A model generated the notes under the pieces. It searched no databases. It was not told the DNA's origin and saw only the letters and a list, made by a program, of their open reading frames with translations. Below are positions 32,328 through 40,867 of a stretch of 64,000 nt of DNA, piece after piece; within the stretch, counting starts at the first letter, position 1; each line of letters begins with the position of its first letter. The position numbers were made by a program, and so were the translations under genes. The stretch comes from Desulfovibrio intestinalis (GTDB lineage Bacteria; Desulfobacterota; Desulfovibrionia; Desulfovibrionales; Desulfovibrionaceae), in contig NZ_JACHGO010000006.1 in the NCBI RefSeq assembly GCF_014202345.1, forward strand, positions 248,001-312,000, given 5' to 3'.

Positions 32328-32942
32328 TTACTCCTTTTCCTTCCGTGCCGCCCGGTCGATGGCGTTCATCAGGGTTTGCCTGTTGGATGAGGCGATCTGC
32401 TCACGGGTGAGCTCAACCTTCATTGTTCTGGCAAGCTGACGAAGTTTGTTCATGCTCATGGCTTTGCATTTTTCAGGATCATAGGCTTCCTGCCCGTTCT
32501 GGGCCGTGGCCTGTGTTCCGTCTCCGGCCTTCGCGCCGCCTTGCGGGGCTGCGGGGGCCGGGGTTTCTTCCACTATTTCCACAATTTTAATAATTTCAGT
32601 TTCTACGGTTTCGGCTTTTGCGGCAGCAGGCGCTGGGCTGGCCGGAGCCGCCGGAGTTTGGCCGCCGGGCTGCAAAAGCAGTATCTTTTCAAGGCCGCCG
32701 TCAGGACGGGGGATAACGTGGCAGGATACGCACACGGCTCCCTCAAGGCGGGTCAATGAAGCCCGTGCCGCATCAACCGCCGACTGCACCGCAGCAACCT
32801 CGCCAGCAATGGTGATGGTCACAAGGCCGCCCGTAGCCAGGGTTTTTTCCAGCAGGCGCACATCCGCCGCCTTGAGCATGGCGTCCGCCGCTTCTATGGC
32901 TCCTATGAGCCCCTTGGTTTCTATGAGTCCCAGTGCCAGCAT
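32328..32942 (-). CDS. BMC shell protein with C-terminal SAP/Rho-N-like domain (EutK/PduK-like architecture)
   Basis: A 204-residue protein. Residues 1-90 are a BMC domain (MLALGLIETKGLIGAIEAAD, CHVIPRPDGGLEKIL). A Pro/Ala/Glu linker follows (about 95-150, with EIIKIVEIVEETPAPA). The C-terminal 45 residues (MSMNKLRQLARTMKVELTRE, NRQTLMNAIDRAARK) have the helix-extension-helix look of SAP or Rho N-terminal domains. EutK and PduK also carry C-terminal extensions, and EutK's binds nucleic acid. A role in linking the shell to another component, or to nucleic acid, is inferred. Confidence 0.88.
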   Translation of the reverse strand: MLALGLIETKGLIGAIEAADAMLKAADVRLLEKTLATGGLVTITIAGEVAAVQSAVDAARASLTRLEGAVCVSCHVIPRPDGGLEKILLLQPGGQTPAAPASPAPAAAKAETVETEIIKIVEIVEETPAPAAPQGGAKAGDGTQATAQNGQEAYDPEKCKAMSMNKLRQLARTMKVELTREQIASSNRQTLMNAIDRAARKEKE

Positions 32943-33004
32943 GGCTTTCTCCTAATTTTGGCCGTGACCAGAGCAATTTACGAATGAAATGAGTCAATTG
33001 TTCT

Positions 33005-33030
33005 GCAAGGATTTGTCTGCAAATCCTTGC
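33005..33030 (-). terminator. Hairpin between cutD and the shell gene
   Basis: GCAAGGATTTG-TCTG-CAAATCCTTGC has 11-bp perfect arms and no T-run. It lies in a 150-bp gap after cutD that also ends with the TGCTCTAA block of repeat A. It probably protects or processes the cutC-cutD part of the transcript. Confidence 0.5.
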
Positions 33031-33092
33031 CACGAAATAGGCGTAGGCGAGCTTTGCTCGCTGTTAAGCGACTATTTCAAGTGCAGCATGCT

Positions 33093-34025
33093 CTAATGTT
33101 TTATGACCTTCACGGCCAGGCCGTAGCCCTTGAGAATATTCTCAATACGCTGCAAATCGCTGTCATCGAGTACGGGGTTGTCCTTGATAGGATACTCCAC
33201 ATCGATCTGGGCATATTTGCTCACTCCCATCTTGTGATAGGGAAGCAGATCCACGCCCTTGAAATTTTTTCTGTGAGCATGCCCGGTCAAAAAGCGTCCT
33301 ACAGCGTGAATTTCGGCATCGTCGTCGTTGTAGCCCTTGAGCAGGGGCATGCGGATGTTCACGTTACAGCCGTTTTCAAGCAGCCATTGCAGGTTGGTCA
33401 GTATGCCTTCGTTGCGAACCCCGGTGAGCTCATGGTGCTTGTTGGCATCCATATGCTTGATATCGAAGAGAAAAAGGTCGCACACGTCTGCCATGTCACG
33501 AACTACGTCAAGCTTGGCGTAGCCCGAGGTCTCCATTGCGGTGTGGATGCCCTTGTGCCGGCAGGCCAGCAGCAGGTTAGCCACAGCCTCGTGCTGGGCC
33601 AGGGGTTCGCCGCCGCCTACCGTAAGGCCGCCGCCGGAGTTCTCGTAAAAGAGCCAGTCCTGTTCCACCACTTCAAGAAGTTCAGAAATGCCCTTTTGTT
33701 CCCCGGCGATGGCCAGGGCCGCTTCAGGACAGGCATGAACGCACTTGCCGCAGTTGATGCAGTCCTTGGTTCTGTCTACAACGTGGCAGGCTCCTGCATT
33801 GACCATGCCATGAATGCCTACGGGACAGACGGGCACACAGGCGCCGCAATTGACGCACACGTCCTTTTTGAACATGACTTCGTAGCGGCGGGTCTGGCTT
33901 TCAGGGTTGGAACACCACTGGCAGCGCAGAGGGCAACCCTTGAAAAAGACCAGGGTGCGTATGCCCGGACCGTCATACATATTGTATTTCTGTATGTTGA
34001 AAACTCTGGCTTTTCTTTCGATCAC
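33093..34025 (-). CDS. cutD: Choline TMA-lyase activating enzyme CutD (radical SAM)
   Basis: A 310-residue glycyl-radical-enzyme activase. The radical SAM cluster motif is GCPLRCQWCSNPE (CxxxCxxC), preceded by YNMYDGPGIRTLVFF. Two inserted ferredoxin clusters are CVNCGACVPVCP and CINCGKCVHACP. It uses SAM and reduced [4Fe-4S] to abstract a hydrogen from the C-terminal Gly of CutC. GTG start at 34025 with AAGGG upstream. It follows cutC by 105 bp. Confidence 0.96.
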   Translation of the reverse strand: MIERKARVFNIQKYNMYDGPGIRTLVFFKGCPLRCQWCSNPESQTRRYEVMFKKDVCVNCGACVPVCPVGIHGMVNAGACHVVDRTKDCINCGKCVHACPEAALAIAGEQKGISELLEVVEQDWLFYENSGGGLTVGGGEPLAQHEAVANLLLACRHKGIHTAMETSGYAKLDVVRDMADVCDLFLFDIKHMDANKHHELTGVRNEGILTNLQWLLENGCNVNIRMPLLKGYNDDDAEIHAVGRFLTGHAHRKNFKGVDLLPYHKMGVSKYAQIDVEYPIKDNPVLDDSDLQRIENILKGYGLAVKVIKH

Positions 34026-34130
34026 GCTGCTACCCTTGCCGTCTGCTCAGTCGTTTTACCGTTGCTGTCTGTCTTTTTGGCCGCGCCCCCTCCACGAGAA
34101 TAAAGGGGGCGCGGCCTGCGCCATTGGGGT

Positions 34131-36677
34131 TTAGAAGTGGCGCAGTACTGTTCTGCTGATGATTTCGTCCTGCACGTCCTTGCACAGCTCCACAAAGAAG
34201 GCGCTGTAGCCAGCCACGCGCACCACCAGGTCACGGTAGTCTTTGGGGCTCTTCTGGGCTTCAAGCATGGTCTTGTTGTCCAGATAGTTGAATTGCATTT
34301 CACCGTTGCCGAGGATACTGGCCGAGCGGATGAGGGTGATGATGCCCTGTTCGCCTTCTGGGGTGTCCAGCAGGCCCGGCAGAAGCTTGAAGTTGTGCAC
34401 CATGCCGATGTTCATGTTGTCGTTGGACATCTTGGACACGCTCTTGATGATGGCAGTGGGGCCCTTGAAGTCCGCACCCTGCGTGGGGCTGATGCCGTCA
34501 GAAAGCGGCAGCCATGCCTTGCGGCCGTTGGCGGATGCGCCCAGCAACTGGCCGAAGGGCGTGTTGTTGGAGATGGAAAGCGTGCCGTGGCTCAAAATGG
34601 AGTAGAGCGTCTTGAACTTGCGGTGCTCGCGTTCGGTAAAGGCAACGAGGTCGGCGGCGATGTCGTCGGCGAAGTCGTCGTCATTGCCGTACTTGGGCGC
34701 GGCAAGGCAGTCGGCCAAAATGGCGTCGTAGCCTTCGAAGTTGGCCTTCAGGGCTTCGTTCATCTGCTGCAGGGTGTACTTTTTGTCATCGAACACCAGC
34801 TTCTTGATAGCAGCCATCGAGTCGGCGTAGGTGGCAAGACCGCTCCAGACAACGCCGGGGCCGAAGTTGTACATGGCGCCGCCAGCGGCCACGTCGCGGC
34901 CCTGTTCCATGCAGCCTTCGTACATGATGGACATGAGCGGCTTGGGGGCCAGGTCGCGCTGCACGCGCTGGGTAATAACCGTGGCAACGCTGGACCACTT
35001 GGTAATGTACTTGATCTGCTCTTTGACGGCGGCGTCGAATTTTTCATAGGTGTCGAACTGGCTCAGGTCGCCAAGATCGGGGCAAACCTGCTTGCCATAC
35101 CAGAGGGGCACGCCGTGGTTGAGCACGAGTTCGATGCATATGGGCCACTGGGTGTAGGCGGTGGAGGTCCACTGATACAGACGCCCGGCCTTTTGCGGTT
35201 CCACGCAGCCCATGAGGCAGTAGTCACGCGCGTCTTCAATGCTCACGCCCTTGGCAAGCATCATCTTGATGTGCGTGTCGTCAAAGTGCACGGCGGGGAA
35301 GCCCATGCCGGAACGGATGACGGAGACGATTTTTTTCAGGTATTCCTGGGGCGAAGAGTTATGTACGCGGGTGGCCAGTGAGGGCTGGTATATGCGAACG
35401 TGGCGCACCGCATCCATGAGCAGGAAGGTCAGCTCGTTGGTTGCGTCGCGTCCTTCGCGGGTGACGCCACCCACGCACATGTTGACGAAGGGCTGATAGC
35501 CCGCGAAGAACTTGGAACTGCCTTCGCTGGTCAGCCACATCATTTCAGACATTTTGATGAGCATGCAGCCTGCGAGGTCAAAAGCCTCGTAGGGGGTCAT
35601 GCGGCCAGACTCAATGTCGGCCTTGAAGAAGGGATACATGTACTGGTCAACGCGGCCAATGGACATGCCAGTCTGGTTTTCTTCGACCACCAGCAGGGAT
35701 TCCACCGTCCATACAGACTGGATGGCTTCCCAGAAAGTGCTGGGGGCGTGGGCGGGCACGCGGGCGTTGACTTCAGAAATCTTGAGCAGTTCAGCCTTGC
35801 GCTTGGGATCATTTTCGCGGGCGGCCAGCTGGGCGGCGTATTCGGACATGCGCCGGGCGTAGATCATCACGCCTTCAGTGGTTTCGATGACCGCCTTGTA
35901 GAAGTAGATCTTGTCGATGTCTTCGGGGCGGTCGTAATCCAGATGCTCCAGGTGCTCGCGGGCTTCGCGCTGAATGTCCAGCATGCCCTTCTTCATCAGA
36001 ATGACGTCGTAGCCGGGGTTGGAGTCGCCGCCGCCGTTCAGGGCGTGGTAAGAGCAGTCGGACACGAAGGATTCGCCCGAAAGTTCCCACAGGCCAGCTT
36101 CGCGGAACTGGGCTTCGCAGTATTCGTCAACGGACTTGCCTTCCCAGTAGGGGAAGATTTCTTCGCGCAGAATTTTTTTGTCTTCTTCAGCAATATGGAA
36201 GGGGTCCTGGGGGCGGTTGGAAATGGTGTCCATTTCGTCACGCAGCCAGCGCCAGGAAATATCGGGCGAAAAGGCCCCGGCGCGGGGAGCGCCGTTGGGT
36301 GCGCCCACGATAAGTTCGTGGTCCTGAATGACCAGGGGAGCGGTTTCGCAGCTATGGCGAAAAGCCGTGGCGCGCAGCAGGGCGCGCGGCATACCGGGAT
36401 TTTCCTTGTCAATCTTGGTGATGGTGCGCGCGCGGTGGATGGTGATGAGCGGCACCTGCTTGAGGTAATTTTCTTTCAGCAGCACGTGGCGCTGCGTGGG
36501 GCCTTCAGGCACGCCCGGGCCGGAATGCGCAGCCGGAGCAGCCTGAACCGCAGCAGCGGGAGCACTGTGCGAGGGCAGGGTGACAGTAGAGAAAATCTGG
36601 CGCAGCTGTTCGCGCTCTGCGGGCGAAAGATTCTTTGTAACTTCCGCTATTTTGCTTGAAAAATCATGAAGATCCAC
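34131..36677 (-). CDS. cutC: Choline trimethylamine-lyase CutC (glycyl radical enzyme)
   Basis: An 848-residue glycyl radical enzyme. The active-site motif [14 protein letters not shown] carries the thiyl Cys and catalytic Glu (about residues 491 and 493), and the radical Gly is in RVAGYSAFF (residue 823). The choline-specific neighbours of the Cys-Val-Glu motif and the adjacent CutD separate it from diol dehydratases and pyruvate formate-lyase. It cleaves choline to trimethylamine and acetaldehyde. The N-terminal ~50 residues ([20 protein letters not shown]) form the probable encapsulation helix. GTG start at 36677 with GGAGGA upstream. Confidence 0.97.
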   Translation of the reverse strand: MDLHDFSSKIAEVTKNLSPAEREQLRQIFSTVTLPSHSAPAAAVQAAPAAHSGPGVPEGPTQRHVLLKENYLKQVPLITIHRARTITKIDKENPGMPRALLRATAFRHSCETAPLVIQDHELIVGAPNGAPRAGAFSPDISWRWLRDEMDTISNRPQDPFHIAEEDKKILREEIFPYWEGKSVDEYCEAQFREAGLWELSGESFVSDCSYHALNGGGDSNPGYDVILMKKGMLDIQREAREHLEHLDYDRPEDIDKIYFYKAVIETTEGVMIYARRMSEYAAQLAARENDPKRKAELLKISEVNARVPAHAPSTFWEAIQSVWTVESLLVVEENQTGMSIGRVDQYMYPFFKADIESGRMTPYEAFDLAGCMLIKMSEMMWLTSEGSSKFFAGYQPFVNMCVGGVTREGRDATNELTFLLMDAVRHVRIYQPSLATRVHNSSPQEYLKKIVSVIRSGMGFPAVHFDDTHIKMMLAKGVSIEDARDYCLMGCVEPQKAGRLYQWTSTAYTQWPICIELVLNHGVPLWYGKQVCPDLGDLSQFDTYEKFDAAVKEQIKYITKWSSVATVITQRVQRDLAPKPLMSIMYEGCMEQGRDVAAGGAMYNFGPGVVWSGLATYADSMAAIKKLVFDDKKYTLQQMNEALKANFEGYDAILADCLAAPKYGNDDDFADDIAADLVAFTEREHRKFKTLYSILSHGTLSISNNTPFGQLLGASANGRKAWLPLSDGISPTQGADFKGPTAIIKSVSKMSNDNMNIGMVHNFKLLPGLLDTPEGEQGIITLIRSASILGNGEMQFNYLDNKTMLEAQKSPKDYRDLVVRVAGYSAFFVELCKDVQDEIISRTVLRHF

Positions 36678-36735
36678 GTTGTATCCTCCATATTGTGCTG
36701 TCAGAACGGCCTAGGGGTATGCAGCTCTGCCCGGG

Positions 36736-38214
36736 CTACCGGGCCTGGGGCAGAGTGCCCAGAGCTTCGCGCAGTACACGCCTGAGCAGGTCAAAGTTCT
36801 GCTCGTTGCGGGTCACGCCCTGAGTGGGTGCGGACGGTGGGGTAAGGTCCGCCAGTTGGGCGAGATCACGCACGCCGTAGCCTATCTTTCTGCGGTAAAT
36901 GAGATTCATTGGCGAAATATTATCCGACGTGATGCCGTAGCCCGCTATGCCGCTACCCTGGGTCATGGCGGGAGTAAGATTGGTTGTCAGGCCCATGCCG
37001 CCAAAGGCCGCGCCCGTGTTCACCAGCAGCCGGGCCACTGGCTTCTTGAGGGCGAACTGGCGGATAACCGATTCGTCGCGGCTATGAATGGCAAGGGTCT
37101 GGGCGTGGCGTTCCTGCAACAGCAGTTCCACACATTTTTCACAGGCGTGCATCCAGTCCGGCTCCACATAGTAGCCGAGCACGGGGGAGAGAAGCTCCCG
37201 TATATAGGGATCGCGGCCAGCGACATATTTACGCTCGGCCATGAGCACTTTTGTTCCGGCGGGAATGGCAAACCCTGCCTTGGCGGCAAGGGCTGCGGCA
37301 GACTGCCCCACCATATGGCGGTGGCGGCGGCCGTCTGCATGAAAGAGTATGCGGCAAATGGCGTCTGCTTCTTCGTCAGTCATGAAGTACGCGCCATTGT
37401 CCTGAAACGCGCGGCGTACCTGACGCTCAATACAGCCGTCCACAATAACGCACTGCTCGGCAGAGGGGGCCAACCCGTTATCAAAGGTTTTGCTGGCTAC
37501 TATATGCCTGACCGCCGCGGGAATGTCTGCGCTGCGCTCGATAAAGGCCGGGCCGTTGCCCGTGCCGCCATAGATGAGCGGCTTGCCGCTTGCCTGAGCT
37601 GTCTTGAACATGCCAAGCACGCCCGTGACCATGATAAGGGCCACTTCGGGGTGGTTCATAAGCTCTTCGGTGCCGCTTTTGGCCACGATGTCCAGGTAGG
37701 AAATGGCCCCTTCGGGCAGGCCCTGGGCCAGCCCCGCGGCAATCATGATATCGAGGGCGCGGCGCATGCTGTCTATGGCGCGGGGGTGCAGGGAAACGAT
37801 GATGGCGTTGCCGGACTTGATGGCCAGCAGTACATTATAAATAGCTGTGGACACAGGGCTGGTCACGGGGCACAGGGCCACAATGACGCCCAGGGGAACG
37901 CCCACGTCGTACACGCCTTCCGGTTCCGCGCCGCCGAGATAGCCCACACAGCGCATGCCGCGCAAACTCTGGCGCACCTGACGGCAGACAAAGAGGTTTT
38001 TGACCATCTTGTCCTGCCACTGGCCGCAGTCGCTTTCTTCGTGGCACATGACGGCGAGGGACTGGGCATGGGATTCCACGGCGTCAGCCATAGCCTCCAC
38101 CACTGCGTCCAGGCTTTCCTGGGGCATGGCGGCCAGCTTTTTGCGGGCCTCGGCTGCGTTTTCAGCCAGAATCCGCGCCTGCTGTATGGAAATGAGGTCC
38201 TTATCGCCGATCAT
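36736..38214 (-). CDS. Aldehyde dehydrogenase homologue lacking the catalytic Cys
   Basis: A 492-residue protein clearly homologous to the acylating aldehyde dehydrogenase at 30744 (shared DKDLISIQQAR, PVTSPVSTAIYNVLLAIKSGNA, ASKTFDNG). At the active site it reads FDNGLAPSAEQC where the active enzyme has FDNGTICASEQS, so Pro replaces the nucleophilic Cys. Ordinary aldehyde oxidation is therefore unlikely; a structural, binding or regulatory role next to CutC is inferred. The C-terminus (NFDLLRRVLREALGTL) is a probable encapsulation helix. It lies between the first shell gene and cutC, 58 bp before the latter. Confidence 0.9.
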   Translation of the reverse strand: MIGDKDLISIQQARILAENAAEARKKLAAMPQESLDAVVEAMADAVESHAQSLAVMCHEESDCGQWQDKMVKNLFVCRQVRQSLRGMRCVGYLGGAEPEGVYDVGVPLGVIVALCPVTSPVSTAIYNVLLAIKSGNAIIVSLHPRAIDSMRRALDIMIAAGLAQGLPEGAISYLDIVAKSGTEELMNHPEVALIMVTGVLGMFKTAQASGKPLIYGGTGNGPAFIERSADIPAAVRHIVASKTFDNGLAPSAEQCVIVDGCIERQVRRAFQDNGAYFMTDEEADAICRILFHADGRRHRHMVGQSAAALAAKAGFAIPAGTKVLMAERKYVAGRDPYIRELLSPVLGYYVEPDWMHACEKCVELLLQERHAQTLAIHSRDESVIRQFALKKPVARLLVNTGAAFGGMGLTTNLTPAMTQGSGIAGYGITSDNISPMNLIYRRKIGYGVRDLAQLADLTPPSAPTQGVTRNEQNFDLLRRVLREALGTLPQAR

Positions 38215-38241
38215 GCTCTTTGCTCCGTAGTATGTGCCCGG

Positions 38242-38838
38242 TTAGGACAACGCGTACCGTCGCACCAGTTTGACCAGATGGCGGTGGGGAGTGGGGATGA
38301 CACATGAGCTGTACACGTCCGCTCCCATATTTTTAACGGCCTTGATTCCGGCTTCAACGGCAGATTTGCATGCCGCCACGTCGCCCTGCACCAGGGCAGA
38401 ACAGTATCCGGAAGCCACGTTTTCATAGCCGATGAGTTCCACGTCGGCAGTTTTAATCATGGCGTCGGCCGCTTCCATAAGATAGATAATGCCGAAAGTT
38501 TCAATCATGCCCAGCGAGCGCAGGCCGGGATCGTCTTCAGGTATGGTGTCCAGCGCATGGGCCATGGCAATGCTGCCAACGCCACGCACGGGACGGGGCA
38601 TGACATTTTGCGCTGTGAGCTTGCCGACGCTGGCTGCGGCTGCGGCGCCTGCGGCTACTGACGCCTGCACGGCTGCAACGTCGCCCTTGACCATAATGGT
38701 CACAAGGGTGGAGCCCACGTTTTCATAGGCGACAAGATCTACATCTGCGGCTTTGAGCATGTAGTCTGCACCATATATGGAGGGCACCATGCCCAGCGTC
38801 TCAATGAGGCCCATGGCCTCTTCACCTGCATATCGCAT
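38242..38838 (-). CDS. BMC trimeric (tandem-domain) shell protein, first gene of the choline locus
   Basis: A 198-residue tandem BMC protein: MGLIETLGMVPSIYGADYML starts domain one and LGMIETFGIIYLMEAADAMI starts domain two. The linker (MAHALDTIPEDDPGL) is longer than in the two other tandem-domain proteins of the locus, and no cluster-binding Cys is seen at the pore position. The ATG at 38838 is chosen because CGGAG lies 6 bases upstream; a GTG at 38877 has no such signal. It is the promoter-proximal gene, about 65 bp from the predicted transcription start. Confidence 0.9.
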   Translation of the reverse strand: MRYAGEEAMGLIETLGMVPSIYGADYMLKAADVDLVAYENVGSTLVTIMVKGDVAAVQASVAAGAAAAASVGKLTAQNVMPRPVRGVGSIAMAHALDTIPEDDPGLRSLGMIETFGIIYLMEAADAMIKTADVELIGYENVASGYCSALVQGDVAACKSAVEAGIKAVKNMGADVYSSCVIPTPHRHLVKLVRRYALS

Positions 38839-38909
38839 ATACGCTCCGTTGAGATTCGCATTTGTGCCGCAAGCCACTCTTGGCGGCGGTGGAAATAGTT
38901 CTTGTCTAT

Positions 38910-38941
38910 CTTGTACCCTTTCCCCTGCAGGGTAATGTCAA
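38910..38941 (-). promoter_or_regulatory. Choline-operon promoter with MerR-type dyad
   Basis: On the minus strand TTGACA (38941-38936), a 20-bp spacer and TACAAG (38915-38910). The spacer holds ACCCT-N9-AGGGT (38915-38933), a perfect dyad. An overlong spacer with a central dyad is the hallmark of promoters activated by MerR-family proteins. Confidence 0.55.
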
Positions 38942-39108
38942 GCCCTTTTCATTTTTTTGTGAGAAAAGTTTTATGAAACCTGAGTGAAAAAGTATGAAAC
39001 AGATTGGCAGATGAGCAGCCAGTCAAAAATAACCGCTGAATTTACAGCTGATTTTGCCATATATATTTTACGATAAAAACAACAAGGTTTTACTTATGAA
39101 AAGAAAAT

Positions 39109-39124
39109 GCGACAAGCTTGTCAG
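39109..39124. promoter_or_regulatory. GCGACA-type inverted repeat in the choline control region
   Basis: GCGACA-AGCT-TGTCAG differs from the consensus GCGACA-N4-TGTCGC only at the last two bases and contains the palindrome GACAAGCTTGTC. It links this region to the putative sigma54-activator sites at 10.1, 14.35 and 19.3 kb, although no good sigma54 promoter is seen here. Confidence 0.4.
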
Positions 39125-39163
39125 AAAAAGTGCAATTTGTGACAGCTAAAAGTCGAAATCATG

Positions 39164-39194
39164 TTGACCTTCCCGTTCAGGGTAATCTTATGCT
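39164..39194 (+). promoter_or_regulatory. DMT-transporter promoter with MerR-type dyad
   Basis: TTGACC (39164-39169), a 19-bp spacer and TATGCT (39189-39194). The spacer region contains ACCTTCCCGTTCAGGGT (39167-39183), closely related to the dyad of the divergent choline promoter (both end in CAGGGTAAT). Confidence 0.55.
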
Positions 39195-39286
39195 CATCCG
39201 TAGTCAGGCGAGGCGGTCTTTGCCGGGGCAAGGGCGTTCCCTTCGTCATTTTTTTACCATCCATTTGCGAGAGAAGGAGTTCTGCC

Positions 39287-40384
39287 ATGGAGCACACGGC
39301 AAAACCTGTCGCTGCATCAGCTCTGCGCGACACCCCCGCAGCGGAGGCCGCCAAAGACAAACTGGTCACCAGTTTTAGAAGGCGCGGCATTCTTACGGCG
39401 ATTATGTCGGGGATGACCTACGGCACCTACACAGCCTTCATGACCCTGGCGATGACCATGGGCGTCTGGTCTGTCTGGTACGGAGGGGAATCGGGACTTT
39501 CAGATTTTTCAACCCTGTTTCTTTTGGGGGCGCTTGGCGCGGCCACCACGGATACATGCAGCGCCTTGTGGGCGGTGCTTATCGCAACTTTCAGGGGCAA
39601 GATGGGCGACTTTTTCCGGTGCGTGAAAAGCAAGCCCGGCGCCATTCTTATTGGCGCCGCCATCATCGGCGGCCCCCTGGCCAGCACATGCTATGTGCTG
39701 GGCCTGAAAAGCGCAGGTTCCATCATTGTGCCCATCAGCGCGCTTTGCCCGGCCATCGGCGCAATTCTGAGCCGTTTTCTTTTCAAGCAGGCGCTCACGC
39801 CCCGCATGCTGCTTGGCATTTTTATCTGCTTTGGAGCCAGTGCGCTCATCGGCAGCACCGGTCTTGCTGAAAATGCCCCGCCGAACCTCTTCCTGGGACT
39901 GTCTTTTGGTTTTCTGGCCGCTTTTGGCTGGGGCCTTGAAGGTTGCGTTGGCGGTTACGCCACGTCTATGATTGATCCTGAAATCGGCATCACCATCCGC
40001 CAGGTTACTTCCGGCCTCGTCAACCTTGGCGTGCTGGTGCCGCTGTTTGCCCTGATCGGCGGCGACAGCGCCTTTACAATGATAACCACGGCCTTTACCG
40101 ATACCACGGCCATGCCGTGGTTCCTCGTTGCTGGTCTTGGCGCATGGTTTGGCTTTATGCTGTGGTACAAGGGCAACGCCATGTGCGGCACGGCTTTGGG
40201 CATGGCGTGCAACGGCGCATTCTCCTTCTGGGGACCTTTCTTCTGCTGGATAGTGATTGGCCTGTGGTTCGGTCAGGACGGTTTTGCCCTGCCGCCCATT
40301 GCCTGGCTGGCTGCGGTGGTTATGGTCATCGGCATTTTCATTATTGCCGTCAATCCTCTGGAATATTTCAAGAAAAAAGGATAG
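39287..40384 (+). CDS. DMT-superfamily (EamA-like) transporter next to the choline locus
   Basis: A 365-residue inner-membrane protein with a hydrophilic N-terminus (~30 residues) and about ten helices. FGFLAAFGWGLEGCV matches the paralogue at 10689. Its position opposite the choline operon and the shared dyads suggest transport of choline or of a product such as trimethylamine; this is inference. The ATG at 39287 follows GAGAAGGAG. It is followed 6 bp later by a small partner gene, as is the paralogue. Confidence 0.85.
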   Translation: MEHTAKPVAASALRDTPAAEAAKDKLVTSFRRRGILTAIMSGMTYGTYTAFMTLAMTMGVWSVWYGGESGLSDFSTLFLLGALGAATTDTCSALWAVLIATFRGKMGDFFRCVKSKPGAILIGAAIIGGPLASTCYVLGLKSAGSIIVPISALCPAIGAILSRFLFKQALTPRMLLGIFICFGASALIGSTGLAENAPPNLFLGLSFGFLAAFGWGLEGCVGGYATSMIDPEIGITIRQVTSGLVNLGVLVPLFALIGGDSAFTMITTAFTDTTAMPWFLVAGLGAWFGFMLWYKGNAMCGTALGMACNGAFSFWGPFFCWIVIGLWFGQDGFALPPIAWLAAVVMVIGIFIIAVNPLEYFKKKG

Positions 40385-40390
40385 GCTGCC

Positions 40391-40657
40391 ATGAAACCAT
40401 TGAACTATGCTATCCTTAAATATATGACTACGGTTAGTGAAGCTTGCACAGAAGATGTGATGGCTGCACTCAAGGGGCAGTACAGCACTTTTCGAGCCTT
40501 TACCAAGCCAGCCGTGCTTACGGCCCTGATGACTGCGCAGGCCAACGGGCTTGTTGAAGAGTCGCGCTTTGACCTGGACGAAAACGATGAAGTGCGTATG
40601 TATTTTCGCGCCAATGCCGAAAGCATCGCTACAATAAACAAATATATACCTGAATAA
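40391..40657 (+). CDS. Small protein paired with DMT transporter
   Basis: An 88-residue hydrophilic protein (NYAILKYMTTVSEACTEDVM, FTKPAVLTALMTAQANGLVE, then YFRANAESIATINKYIPE). The predicted pattern, three helices followed by a beta-hairpin, is compatible with a winged helix. It occupies the same position as the 91-residue gene after the other DMT transporter, although sequence identity is low. No family was recognised. Possible role: regulatory or accessory subunit. Confidence 0.7.
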   Translation: MKPLNYAILKYMTTVSEACTEDVMAALKGQYSTFRAFTKPAVLTALMTAQANGLVEESRFDLDENDEVRMYFRANAESIATINKYIPE

Positions 40658-40670
40658 ACAGCAGATATGG

Positions 40671-40702
40671 CTCCGGGGGCGGGGATAACCTTTCCCCCGG
40701 AG
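40671..40702 (+). terminator. Hairpin after the DMT/small-protein pair
   Basis: CTCCGGGGG (40671-40679) pairs with CCCCCGGAG (40694-40702). There is no clear T-run, so it may only reduce read-through into the MerR-type gene. Confidence 0.5.
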
Positions 40703-40867
40703 AAAGTCGCAACTTCATGCGATTTTTGACCTTTCGCGCTGCCGCCTGCTATGATGGACACCACGCGCTGCCCACAATTGCGGTTGGCCAGTCCATACCT
40801 TCTTTGCGCCACGCTGTTATGAATCAGGCCCTTCCACTAGCCTATACAGGAAGTTTCGGGTGATGCC

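Larger units (their letters stand above)
38839..39286. other. Divergent control region of choline locus and DMT transporter
   Basis: No gene seen. It holds two divergent promoters with MerR-like dyads (38910-38941 and 39164-39194) and a GCGACA-AGCT-TGTCAG site (39109-39124). The middle is AT-rich. Confidence 0.65.

Noticed and set aside
36856..38307. 483-codon plus-strand frame opposite the aldehyde dehydrogenase homologue
   Set aside because: Antisense shadow; no conserved features.
39006..39025. GG-N10-GC match (TTGGCAGATGAGCAGCC) in the choline control region
   Set aside because: Spacing fits sigma54 but the -12 context (CAGCC) is poor and it lies upstream of a better MerR-type promoter.
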